Shown one piece after another: positions 53,971-62,290 of a stretch of DNA of 64,000 nt. Every line of letters begins with the position of its first letter. The stretch's first letter is position 1. The translations under genes and the position numbers were made by a program. The stretch is from Microbacterium enclense (GTDB lineage Bacteria; Actinomycetota; Actinomycetes; Actinomycetales; Microbacteriaceae). The stretch covers positions 62,001 to 126,000 of the forward strand of contig NZ_KQ758468.1 of the NCBI RefSeq assembly GCF_001456955.1. The letters run 5' to 3'. Under the pieces are notes generated by a model that saw only the letters and a list, made by a program, of their open reading frames with translations, was not told the DNA's origin and made no database searches.

Positions 53971-54687
53971 GTGTTCGCGTGGTTCCGTCGTCGTCAGCGC
54001 CCGGTGGGCCGCACGCTCCAATTGCGCTCGCGCGGTGACCTCGGCGAGGCGATGCGCGTCGATTTCGCCGAACTCGCCCCTGACGTCGAGACCTTCCTCG
54101 GTCAGGCGGCGTACCTGCAGCTGGGCTTCTTCGAGACGCTCAGCGAGCTGATCGCCCTCACACCCGAGCTCGCCGAGAAGGAGTCGCTGTCGCGCGCCGC
54201 CGGTGCGGCGCTCATCAAGCATCAGGAGCTCGTCGCGCTGATCCGCGATCGCGGTGCCGATCCGACACAGCTCATGCTCCCGTTCCGCGAGTCGCTCGAC
54301 GCCTTCCGGCGCAACACCCACGGGGTGCGCCCGCAGGAGACGATGCTCACGGTGCACATCACGGCGGGCCTGCTCGACGACTTCTACCTCGCGCTGTCGT
54401 CGAGCTACGGTGACACCGGACGCCGTGTCGCGCGCATCCTGCAGGCCGACGACGACCGTCAGGCCATCGTCGACATCCTCGCGGCGGCCATCGACAGCGA
54501 CGAGGAGTGGCGCTGGCTGCTCGCCCTGTGGGGTCGACGCCTGGTCGGCGACACGCTGCTGGTCGCCCGCACGGCCCTGCGCCACGGACACCTCGACCGC
54601 GCCGAAGAGGCGAAGGTCGAACCCGTGTTCAGCGAGCTGATGGGCGCGCACGCACGGCGCATGGATGCCATGGGGCTCGCGGCCTAG
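53971..54687 (+). CDS. Ferritin-like fold protein (MiaE-related)
   Basis: A 238-residue helical protein that resembles the actinobacterial ferritin-like fold-containing group related to the tRNA hydroxylase MiaE. Regions: GQAAYLQLGFFETLSELIAL, LIKHQELVALIRDRG, RRNTHGVRPQETMLTVHITA, EWRWLLALWGRRLVGDTLLV. Glu and His residues that could bind two irons are present (E-x-x-x in FFETLSE, KHQE), but not in the clear ExxH pairs of true ferritins. GTG 53971 was chosen from the -10 box; a GTG 12 codons earlier is possible. Function unknown. Confidence 0.75.
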   Translation: MFAWFRRRQRPVGRTLQLRSRGDLGEAMRVDFAELAPDVETFLGQAAYLQLGFFETLSELIALTPELAEKESLSRAAGAALIKHQELVALIRDRGADPTQLMLPFRESLDAFRRNTHGVRPQETMLTVHITAGLLDDFYLALSSSYGDTGRRVARILQADDDRQAIVDILAAAIDSDEEWRWLLALWGRRLVGDTLLVARTALRHGHLDRAEEAKVEPVFSELMGAHARRMDAMGLAA

Positions 54688-54692
54688 TCAGC

Positions 54693-54876
54693 AGCATCCG
54701 CCCGTGTGCCGAGTTCGTGGCATCCGGCCGGTGTGCGGAGTGAGCGGTATTCGGCCCGCGCCGAACTCAGAGCCATCCGGCCGGCGCCGGAGGCAGTGGC
54801 ATCCGCCCGTGTGCCGAGTTCGTGGCATCCGGCCGGCGCCGGAGTGAGTGGCATCCGGCCCGCGCGCGGGGTCAGT
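54693..54876. repeat. Seven 26-base degenerate tandem repeats
   Basis: Units at about 54693, 54719, 54746, 54772, 54798, 54824 and 54850, each beginning GGCATCCGGCC or a close form, with alternating GTGTGCCGAGTTCG and GGCGCCGGAGTGAG ends. Fills most of the 243-base convergent gap. Confidence 0.88.
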
Positions 54877-54930
54877 GGGGCACGGCTCGCGGAGGACCGG
54901 TTGACGTCCGTAGCTGCGGACGCGGAGCGA

Positions 54931-55218
54931 TCAGAAGCCGAGGCGTTTGCGATCGGCGGCGTCGCGGGCGAGGCGCGAGCGGGTGAGAAGCGGCACGAGC
55001 GTGAAGACCGTCGCGGCCGGAGCGAGCACCGCCACGAGCCACAGGATCGGCGCGTCGACACCGAAGCCCATCCAGGTGAGCGCCGTCCACACGACGGCCG
55101 CGGCCGCCGCGCCGGCGAGTGGCGCCAGCGCCGCTCCGCGCACCTCGCGGTGGGGCAGGGAGAAGTGCGCAGCGATACCGATGACGGCGCCGAGGATCAG
55201 GCCGAGCAGGATCTGCAC
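54931..55218 (-). CDS. Small membrane protein of three helices
   Basis: A 95-residue protein with three hydrophobic helices (about 2-22, 31-51, 57-80) and a charged Arg-rich end (RSRLARDAADRKRLGF), so the C-terminus is probably cytosolic. No family recognised. GTG 55218 follows the DUF3107 gene by 10 bases on the same strand, so the two are probably one transcript. Confidence 0.7.
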   Translation of the reverse strand: MQILLGLILGAVIGIAAHFSLPHREVRGAALAPLAGAAAAAVVWTALTWMGFGVDAPILWLVAVLAPAATVFTLVPLLTRSRLARDAADRKRLGF

Positions 55219-55228
55219 GGTCGTGGGC

Positions 55229-55453
55229 TCAGGCGACGAAGCCGACGCGACGCGACTCTTCGGTGCCGAGCTCGACGAACGCGAGGTTGGCGGTCGGGAC
55301 GAGGTAGGAGTTGCCCTTCACATCGGTGAAGGTGACGTGGCTGGCCGAGTTGTCGAGCGCCGTTGCGACGGCGGTCTTGACGGCGTCGGAGCTCTCGTTC
55401 GTCTCGAAGTTGAGTTCGCGGCCGGTGTTGGTGATGCCGATGCGGATCTCCAC
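55229..55453 (-). CDS. DUF3107 family protein
   Basis: A 74-residue protein, close in length and sequence to DUF3107 (TB9.4/Rv3208A of Mycobacterium). It starts MEIRIGITNTGRELNFET and ends LAFVELGTEESRRVGFVA. The family is small, conserved and unassigned. GTG 55453 has AAGGACGC upstream. Its place near adnA and the helicase matches the mycobacterial order. Confidence 0.93.
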   Translation of the reverse strand: MEIRIGITNTGRELNFETNESSDAVKTAVATALDNSASHVTFTDVKGNSYLVPTANLAFVELGTEESRRVGFVA

Positions 55454-55628
55454 GATGCGTCCTTTCCCCGCGGGCCGCGGTCGGCCCGGCGCGTCCTTCG
55501 ACTCTAGGGCAGGCGCGCGGCGCCCCGACCCGGCGAGGGCGGCGCTTCGCGGATGGCGAACGCTCCTCCCCAGCCGTTCGAGATCGCGGCTTTCGGAGGG
55601 GTGGGGAGGCGATGTCGGAGGTCCGGTT

Positions 55629-55634
55629 TAGCGT
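55629..55634 (+). promoter_or_regulatory. -10 box TAGCGT of adnAB
   Basis: Six bases before ATG 55641. The 187-base gap before it also has a weak CTCCCC/GGGGAG inverted pair at 55566-55608. Confidence 0.5.
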
Positions 55635-55640
55635 GGAGCC

Positions 55641-58600
55641 ATGCAGAATCCGGATGCCATGACCGCCGAGGCGTCCCCCCTGCTCGGGGCCGCGCTCGAC
55701 GGCGATCAGCAGGCGGTGGTCGCCTGGGCGGCAGAGGCGAGCGGCGTCGTCGTCGGTGCGCCGGGCTCCGGCAAGACCACGACCCTGCTGTCTCGGGTGA
55801 GGGAGCTCGTGGCATCCGGGGTCGACCCCGATCACGTCTTGGTGCTCACCCCTACGCGCCCGGCTGCGACGGCGTTGCGCGATCCGCTCGCCCTCGCCGT
55901 GGGGCGTGCGACCTCGGGTGCTCTCGCTCGCTCGGTCGCATCGTTCGCGTTCCAGCTCGTCCGCGGTGCAGAGGTGCGGCGCGGTGCCGAGCCCCCTCAG
56001 CTGCTCACCGGCGGCGACGAAGACCAGATCATCCGCGATCTGCTCGAGGGCGACGCCCTCGACGAGGTCGGCGGCGTCTCGCGCTGGCCCGAGTGGTTGA
56101 GTCCGGCCATCCGGGCGACGCGCGGCTTCCGCGGCGATCTTCGTGCGTTCCTCGCCGAGTGCACCGATCTCGGGGTGTCATCGGCGGATCTCGCCGACCT
56201 GGCGCAGCACCTCGACCTTCCTGTCTGGGCCTCGCTGGCGTCTTTCTCCGACGAGTACCGCGCGGTGCGTGCGGCCATGCGCGGCGCGCACCGCGACGCC
56301 GCCGATCTCGCCCGGGAGGCCGGAGCGGTGCTCGACGACGCACGAGCCGATCGAGACATGCTCGGCCGGTTCGCCGACCTGCGGTGCATCCTCGTCGACG
56401 ACGCGCAGGAGTTGACCCCGGGCGGCATCGACCTTCTGGGGGCGTGTCGTGCGCTCGGCATCGGTGTGGTCGCCTTCGGAGACCCCGACGTGGGCTCGGG
56501 GGCGTTCCGCGGCGCGACGCCCGAGAACTTCGCTCGTCTGACGCGCGAGCTCGGCACGACGGTCGCGCTCGGAACGCCGCACCGGGGAACACCCGAGCAG
56601 GTCGACCTCGTGCGGCGAGTGGCCTCCCGTATCGGTGCCGCCGGCGTCGTGGCGCACCGTCGCGCCCCGGTCGGTGCGCCGGCGATGGGCTCGGTGCGCA
56701 CCTACCTGCTCCGGTCACCCGCCGAAGAGGTCGACGCGATCTCGCGCCTGCTGCGCGAACGCCACGTGCTCGAGGGTGTGCCGTGGAGCTCGTGCGCAGT
56801 GATCGCGCACGACTCCCGACAGGTCGCCATGCTCGAGGCCGAGCTGGCGGCGCGCGAGGTCCCTGCTCGCGCCAGCGGACCCGGCCTGGCGCTGGGCGCG
56901 CAACGGCCCGTCCGAGACCTGGTGCGGCTGGTGGAGCTGGGCATGATCGACCCCGCCGAGTGGTCGCCCGACCTCGTCGTCGACGCACTGCTGGGGACCT
57001 TCGGAGGCCTCGACCCGATCGAGCTGCGCCGGCTGCGCACCGCCCTGCGACACGCGGAGGTGTCCGACGGCGGCATGCGCTCGGCGACGGAGCTCCTGGT
57101 GTCGGGTGTGCGGTTCCCCCTCGAACTCGCCGGGGTCGACAGTCGCGAGGCGCGGCGGGCGGTTCGGCTCGGCGAGACCCTCGCGGCCCTTCACGCGCAG
57201 GCGCGCTCGCGCGCCACCGCACATGAGATGTTGTGGACGGCGTGGGAACGCAGCTCCCTCGCCCGCACCTGGCGCGAAGCGTCGCGCGGGCACGGACCCC
57301 TCGCCGAGCAGGCGGATCGCGACCTGGATGCCGTCGTCGCGCTGTTCCAGGCGGCGAAGCGGTACACCGAGCGCGAGCCCGACGGCGAGGCGTCCACGTT
57401 CCTGCGCGCCGTCCTCGACAGCGACGTCGCCGAAGACCGCATCGAGCAGCCGGCCGTCGTCGACACGGTACGCGTCCTCACCCCGGCGGCCGCCGCCGGC
57501 ACGGCATTCGACACCGTGATCATCGCGGGCGTGCAAGAGGGGGTCTGGCCGAACACGCGCCTGCGCGGCGGGTTGCTCGAGACCTGGCGCCTCGCCGACG
57601 TCGTGCAGAACCCCGACCTGCCGGCCGCGGGAATGCTCGACCGTCGGCGGGCGGCGATGCACGACGAGCTGCGGCTGTTCGTGCGTGCGCTGAGCCGCGC
57701 CGAGAACATGTTGATCGTCACCGCGGTCGACGACGACGACACCGGTCCGAGTGTGCTGTTCGAGATGCTCCCGACTCCGGAGCCCGCGGCACACATTCCC
57801 GAGCATCCGCTGTCGCTGCGAGGACTCGTCGCCCGGCACCGTCGCTCGCTGACCGCGCCGCGCGCGGCCGCCGCGGAACGCGCGCACGCGGCCGGCCAGC
57901 TCGCGCTGCTGGCCGCCGCCGGGGTCGCCGGTGCCGCGACCGAGCAGTGGTACGGCGTCGCACCCCCCACCTCGACGGCACCGCTGCGCGATCTCGAACG
58001 AGAAGACGTGCGGGTGTCGCCGTCGCGTCTTCACGCGCTCGAGGAGTGCGAGCTCGACTGGGTGATCGCCGACCTCGGGGGAGACCGCGGGGGAACGACG
58101 GCCGGCATCGGCACCATCATCCACGCCGCGCTCGAGACGGCGGCATCCGGCTCCGAAGACGATCTGTGGGCGGTCGTGGAGGAGCGCTGGGGCGAGCTCG
58201 TCTTCGACGCCGTGTGGCGCGACAAGGCGGAGCGCGCACGCGCGCGCGATCTCGTGCGACGGCTCGCTGCCTATCTGCGCCGGTTCGACGACGCGGGAGG
58301 CAGGCTCATCGGCGCGGAGCGGCACTTCGAGGTGCCGATCCCGCTGCCCGACGCCGGCTCGCACGGAGCCGTGCTCAGCGGAGACATCGACCGCGTCGAG
58401 GTCACGCCGTCGGGCGAGGTCGTGATCGTCGATCTCAAGACGGGGAAGAACGAACCCCAGACCGACCAGAAGGTCGCCGACAATCCGCAGCTCGCGGCCT
58501 ATCAGCTCGCGTTCTCGTCGGGCGCCATCGAGCAGGTGGCGGGTTTGCCGTCGGGTGGCGCGAAGCTGCTCGTGCTGAGGCCGAGCGCGGCGAAGAAAGA

Positions 58601-58787
58601 CTATGCCGAGCCCACGCAGAAGCCCTTCGACGACGCGCAACGGCAGGAGTTCATCGGCCGGGTGCAGCGCGCGGTGGGCGTCATGCGGGGCACCCGTTTC
58701 GCCGCACCCTACGAGGTGCACTGCCGCGACGAGTTCTCGTACGGTCTCTGCCGCATCCACACGGTGTCGGCGGTGAGCGCCTCGTGA
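55641..58787 (+). CDS. adnA: AdnA-like helicase-nuclease subunit
   Basis: 1048 residues; a UvrD-like motor half and a RecB-type nuclease half, as in AdnA of actinobacteria, which with AdnB resects DNA double-strand breaks. Walker A VVVGAPGSGKTTTL at 36-50 is intact. Walker B reads ILVDDAQE (about 250) where AdnB has LLDEYQD, so the catalytic Glu is Asp, consistent with the reported weak or vestigial AdnA motor. Nuclease motif VIVDLKTGK at about 928 with the Asp and Lys of the site. ATG 55641 has a -10 box six bases before it; its stop overlaps adnB. Confidence 0.9.
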   Translation: MQNPDAMTAEASPLLGAALDGDQQAVVAWAAEASGVVVGAPGSGKTTTLLSRVRELVASGVDPDHVLVLTPTRPAATALRDPLALAVGRATSGALARSVASFAFQLVRGAEVRRGAEPPQLLTGGDEDQIIRDLLEGDALDEVGGVSRWPEWLSPAIRATRGFRGDLRAFLAECTDLGVSSADLADLAQHLDLPVWASLASFSDEYRAVRAAMRGAHRDAADLAREAGAVLDDARADRDMLGRFADLRCILVDDAQELTPGGIDLLGACRALGIGVVAFGDPDVGSGAFRGATPENFARLTRELGTTVALGTPHRGTPEQVDLVRRVASRIGAAGVVAHRRAPVGAPAMGSVRTYLLRSPAEEVDAISRLLRERHVLEGVPWSSCAVIAHDSRQVAMLEAELAAREVPARASGPGLALGAQRPVRDLVRLVELGMIDPAEWSPDLVVDALLGTFGGLDPIELRRLRTALRHAEVSDGGMRSATELLVSGVRFPLELAGVDSREARRAVRLGETLAALHAQARSRATAHEMLWTAWERSSLARTWREASRGHGPLAEQADRDLDAVVALFQAAKRYTEREPDGEASTFLRAVLDSDVAEDRIEQPAVVDTVRVLTPAAAAGTAFDTVIIAGVQEGVWPNTRLRGGLLETWRLADVVQNPDLPAAGMLDRRRAAMHDELRLFVRALSRAENMLIVTAVDDDDTGPSVLFEMLPTPEPAAHIPEHPLSLRGLVARHRRSLTAPRAAAAERAHAAGQLALLAAAGVAGAATEQWYGVAPPTSTAPLRDLEREDVRVSPSRLHALEECELDWVIADLGGDRGGTTAGIGTIIHAALETAASGSEDDLWAVVEERWGELVFDAVWRDKAERARARDLVRRLAAYLRRFDDAGGRLIGAERHFEVPIPLPDAGSHGAVLSGDIDRVEVTPSGEVVIVDLKTGKNEPQTDQKVADNPQLAAYQLAFSSGAIEQVAGLPSGGAKLLVLRPSAAKKDYAEPTQKPFDDAQRQEFIGRVQRAVGVMRGTRFAAPYEVHCRDEFSYGLCRIHTVSAVSAS

Positions 58788-61700
58788 CCGGCGTGCTCTC
58801 GGCCGCGACCATCGCGGCCGCCCTCGGGCAGTTCCCGCCCACCGCCGAGCAGACGGCGGTCATCGAGGCGCCGCTCGCGCCCGCACTGGTGGTGGCGGGG
58901 GCCGGCAGCGGCAAGACCGAGACGATGGCCGGCCGTGTCGTGTGGCTCGTCGCGAACGCGCACGTGCGGCGCGACGAAGTGCTCGGCCTTACCTTCACGC
59001 GCAAGGCGGCCGGCGAGTTGGCCGAGCGCATCCAGAAGCGCCTGCAGCGGCTGTCGGAGTTCGAATCGCGAGGCCTGCTGCCCGTGCTGCCCGCGCTCCA
59101 CGCCGCCGGAAGACTGGCGGTCTTCGCCGAGCTGGCATCGGTGGAGGGCACGCGCGGCGACGCCGCCCGACGAGAGGCGCTCGACGCTCTCGCCGCCGAA
59201 GCCGGCGTCACCGCGGAGCAGGCGTCCGAGGCTGATCAGCTGCTGCACCGCCCCACGGTGTCGACCTACAACAGCTTCGCCGATTCGATCGTGCGCGAGC
59301 ACGGGCTGCGGATCGGTCGTGATGCCGAGTCCGCGGTGCTGTCGGAGTCCGCGGCGTGGCTGCTCATGCGGCGCGTGGTCTTCTCTTCCGACGACCCCCG
59401 TCTGGAAGAGCGGCAGGAGTCGCCGCGCACGCTCATCGATGCGGCGCTTCGCATCGCCCGCGATGGTGTCGACAACCTCGTCGACCTCGACCGGCTGGCC
59501 GCGTTCCCCGAGGAGTTCGGCCGCATCGTCGAACGCCCGTCGACGTCGGCGCGGGTCGACGTCTACAAAGAGGTCGGCGACGCGGCGGCGAAGGTATCGG
59601 CGCTGTCACTGCTCGCGAGCCTCGCGGCGGCCTACGACCGTGAGAAAGCACGGCTGGGCGTCATGGACTTCGCCGACCAGGTCGCCGGCGCGCTTCGCAT
59701 CGCCCAGGAGCACCCGGCCGTCGTCGACGAACTGCGGGCGCGGTACCGCGTCGTGCTGCTCGACGAGTACCAAGACACCTCCGTCGTTCAGACCGACCTG
59801 CTGGCGACCCTCTTCGGCGGCACGGGGGTCATGGCCGTGGGCGACCCGCACCAGGCGATCTATGCCTGGCGCGGCGCGAGCGCGGGAAATCTCGGCGGGT
59901 TTCCCGCGGCATTCGCGCCCGACGGTGGATGCCAACACTTCTCGTTGCTGACCAGCTGGCGCAACAGTTCGCGCGTCCTGGATGCCGCGAACGCGGTGCT
60001 GGCGCCGCTCGCCGCCCGCGCGGCCGTCAGCGTCGAGGCGCTTCGCCCGCGACCGGGTGCGCCGGTCGGCGTCGTCGAGACGGTCTTCGAGAACGACCTC
60101 GACGCCGAGGCCGATCGCGTCGCGTCGTGGTTCGTGGGCGTGCGCGCCGCGCGGGCCGCCGAGGGTCGCGCGACGACCGGGGCGCTGCTGTTCCGCAGCA
60201 AGAAGCACATGGTGCGCTTCGGCGACGCGCTGGGACGACGCGGCATCCCTCACCGCATCCTCGGTCTCGGCGGACTGCTGACGACCCCTGAGGTGGTCGA
60301 CGTGGTGTCGGCGCTGCGGGTCATCAGCGATCCCGAGGCCGGGTCCGCCCTCATCCGGCTGTTGTCGGGGCCGCGGTGGGCGATCGGACTCGCCGACCTT
60401 CGCGCGCTCGCGCAACTGGCTCGACGCCTCGCCACGCACGACGTCGCCCTGCAGCCCCTCGGTGCCGAGGTGGTGGATCGCTTGCGGTCGACACCGGGCG
60501 CCGATCGAGCATCGCTGGTCGACGCCCTCGATTTCGTCGCGCGTCAGACCGACGGTCACGGGTGGCTGACCGACTTCACGCCCGAGGGGCGGGCCCGACT
60601 GCGCGAAGCGGGGGCCGTGTTCGCGGGGCTGCGTCGCAGCGTCGGGGCGCCCATCCCCGAAGTGATCAGGCTCATCGAGGCGGAGCTGCGGCTCGACATC
60701 GAGCTCGCCGCGAACGAGTCCCGCGGGCCCGCCCGCATCGCCTCGGCACAGCTTCGCGCGTTCGTCGACGAAATCCGCGGCTTCCTCGCCGCCGACGAAT
60801 CGGGATCGGTCAGCAGCCTGCTCGCGTGGCTCGACCACGCCGAACAGGCCGACGAGTTCGCGCCGCGCACGGAACCTCCCGAAGCCGACGTCGTGCAGCT
60901 GCTCACCATCCACGGATCGAAGGGCCTCGAATGGGATGCCGTGGCGGTGGTGCGACTGGTGACCGACGAGCTGCCGTCCCTGCCGCGCGACACGAAGGGC
61001 TGGCTGGGTTTCGGCATCCTGCCGTCGGAGTTCCGCGGGGACTCGGCCTGGCTGCCCGTTCTGGGGTGGCGGGGCGCCGAGACGCAGCAGGATCTGAAAG
61101 CGGCGATCGAGGCGTTCGTCGCCGACAACCGCGCGCGTCAACTCGACGAGGACCGTCGTCTGGCGTACGTGGCGTTCACCCGCGCCCGCGATCACCTGTT
61201 GCTGTCGGGTTCGAGCTGGTCGGGGACCAAGCGCCCGCGGCGGCCGAGCGTGTTCCTCGAAGAGGCCGCCGACGCCCTGCAGATCGACCTCGCGCTCGGC
61301 GAGCCCGGTGACGATCCCTACGACGGCGAGCGTCGGCTGCTGCACTGGCCGCTCGATCCGCTCGGTTCGCGCCGGCCGGCGATCATGGCGGCTGTCGCCG
61401 CAGCCGAGACGGCGCGCACCGACGACGAGGTACGCGCCGATCCCGACCTCGAGCTGCTGCTCGCCGAGCGCGCCGACCGATTGCGACCGTCGCACGCCCC
61501 GGCGCCGACGCGGATCCCGGCGTCGCGATTCAAGGATTTCGTCGCCGATTACGCTCGCGCGGTCGACGACCTGCGTCGGCCCATGCCCGAGCGGCCCTAC
61601 CGGCAGACCAGGCTCGGCACGCTGTTCCACGCCTGGGTCGAACAGCGGTCGGGGCAGGTGGGTGCCGGTGTCGGCCTCGACGACGACGGCCTGTGGGATG

Positions 61701-62071
61701 ACGACGAGTTCGGCGCCTCGGCCGCAGACGCGGCAGAGTTGCAACGCCTGCGGGAGTGCTTCGAGCGGTCCGAGTGGGCGAGTCTGCGGCCGCTCGAGGT
61801 CGAGACCGAGATCGACTTCGTGACAACACGGCTCGACGGGCGCGAGCACGTCGTCATCTGCAAGCTCGACGCCGTGTACCGCCGTGGCGATCGCTACGAG
61901 ATCGTCGACTGGAAGACGGGTCGCCCGCCCGTGACCGAGGCCGACCGTCGGGCGCGCATGCTGCAGCTCGAGCTGTACCGCGAGGCGTATCACGCAAAGC
62001 ACGGCGTCGACCTCGACCTGATCGACGTGGCGTTGTTCTACGTCGGAGACGAGCTCGTGCTGCGGGGCTGA
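58784..62071 (+). CDS. adnB: AdnB-like helicase-nuclease subunit
   Basis: 1095 residues. Main motor of the AdnAB complex: Walker A VVAGAGSGKTETM at about 37-50, GLTFTRKAAGELAERI (motif Ia), LLDEYQDTSVVQ at about 325 (Walker B), GDPHQAIYAWRGA (motif III), LLTIHGSKGLEWDAVAVV and YVAFTRARDHLLLSG (motifs V, VI). The C-terminal nuclease domain has EIVDWKTGRPPV at about 1040, with Asp-x-Lys. GTG 58784 overlaps the adnA stop by four bases. Replaces RecBCD in these bacteria. Confidence 0.93.
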   Translation: MTGVLSAATIAAALGQFPPTAEQTAVIEAPLAPALVVAGAGSGKTETMAGRVVWLVANAHVRRDEVLGLTFTRKAAGELAERIQKRLQRLSEFESRGLLPVLPALHAAGRLAVFAELASVEGTRGDAARREALDALAAEAGVTAEQASEADQLLHRPTVSTYNSFADSIVREHGLRIGRDAESAVLSESAAWLLMRRVVFSSDDPRLEERQESPRTLIDAALRIARDGVDNLVDLDRLAAFPEEFGRIVERPSTSARVDVYKEVGDAAAKVSALSLLASLAAAYDREKARLGVMDFADQVAGALRIAQEHPAVVDELRARYRVVLLDEYQDTSVVQTDLLATLFGGTGVMAVGDPHQAIYAWRGASAGNLGGFPAAFAPDGGCQHFSLLTSWRNSSRVLDAANAVLAPLAARAAVSVEALRPRPGAPVGVVETVFENDLDAEADRVASWFVGVRAARAAEGRATTGALLFRSKKHMVRFGDALGRRGIPHRILGLGGLLTTPEVVDVVSALRVISDPEAGSALIRLLSGPRWAIGLADLRALAQLARRLATHDVALQPLGAEVVDRLRSTPGADRASLVDALDFVARQTDGHGWLTDFTPEGRARLREAGAVFAGLRRSVGAPIPEVIRLIEAELRLDIELAANESRGPARIASAQLRAFVDEIRGFLAADESGSVSSLLAWLDHAEQADEFAPRTEPPEADVVQLLTIHGSKGLEWDAVAVVRLVTDELPSLPRDTKGWLGFGILPSEFRGDSAWLPVLGWRGAETQQDLKAAIEAFVADNRARQLDEDRRLAYVAFTRARDHLLLSGSSWSGTKRPRRPSVFLEEAADALQIDLALGEPGDDPYDGERRLLHWPLDPLGSRRPAIMAAVAAAETARTDDEVRADPDLELLLAERADRLRPSHAPAPTRIPASRFKDFVADYARAVDDLRRPMPERPYRQTRLGTLFHAWVEQRSGQVGAGVGLDDDGLWDDDEFGASAADAAELQRLRECFERSEWASLRPLEVETEIDFVTTRLDGREHVVICKLDAVYRRGDRYEIVDWKTGRPPVTEADRRARMLQLELYREAYHAKHGVDLDLIDVALFYVGDELVLRG

Positions 62072-62129
62072 GCCGCGCGCGGGTTGCCCGCGCCCTGCGT
62101 GTCGCCCGCGCACGGCGTGGCGTTTGGTG

Positions 62130-62290
62130 AGCGGCTCAGATGGTGTTGCCGGCGTACGGCGCGATGCGGCGCTGGCTGAGCGGTTCAGCCGGCGTCGCCT
62201 GTACGCGGCGCGCACCCAACGGGCGGCTCAGACGGTGCCGCCCGCGCGAGGCACGGCGCTCCGCCCGTTCAGCGGCTCAGGCGGTGTCGC
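62130..62290. repeat. Four degenerate repeats of the 3' end of the phosphotransferase gene
   Basis: The word AGCGGCTCAG(A/G)(T/C)GGTG occurs at about 62130, 62179, 62222 and 62271, the last one covering the stop codon of the minus-strand phosphotransferase gene. Each copy therefore repeats its last codons and stop. Confidence 0.75.
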
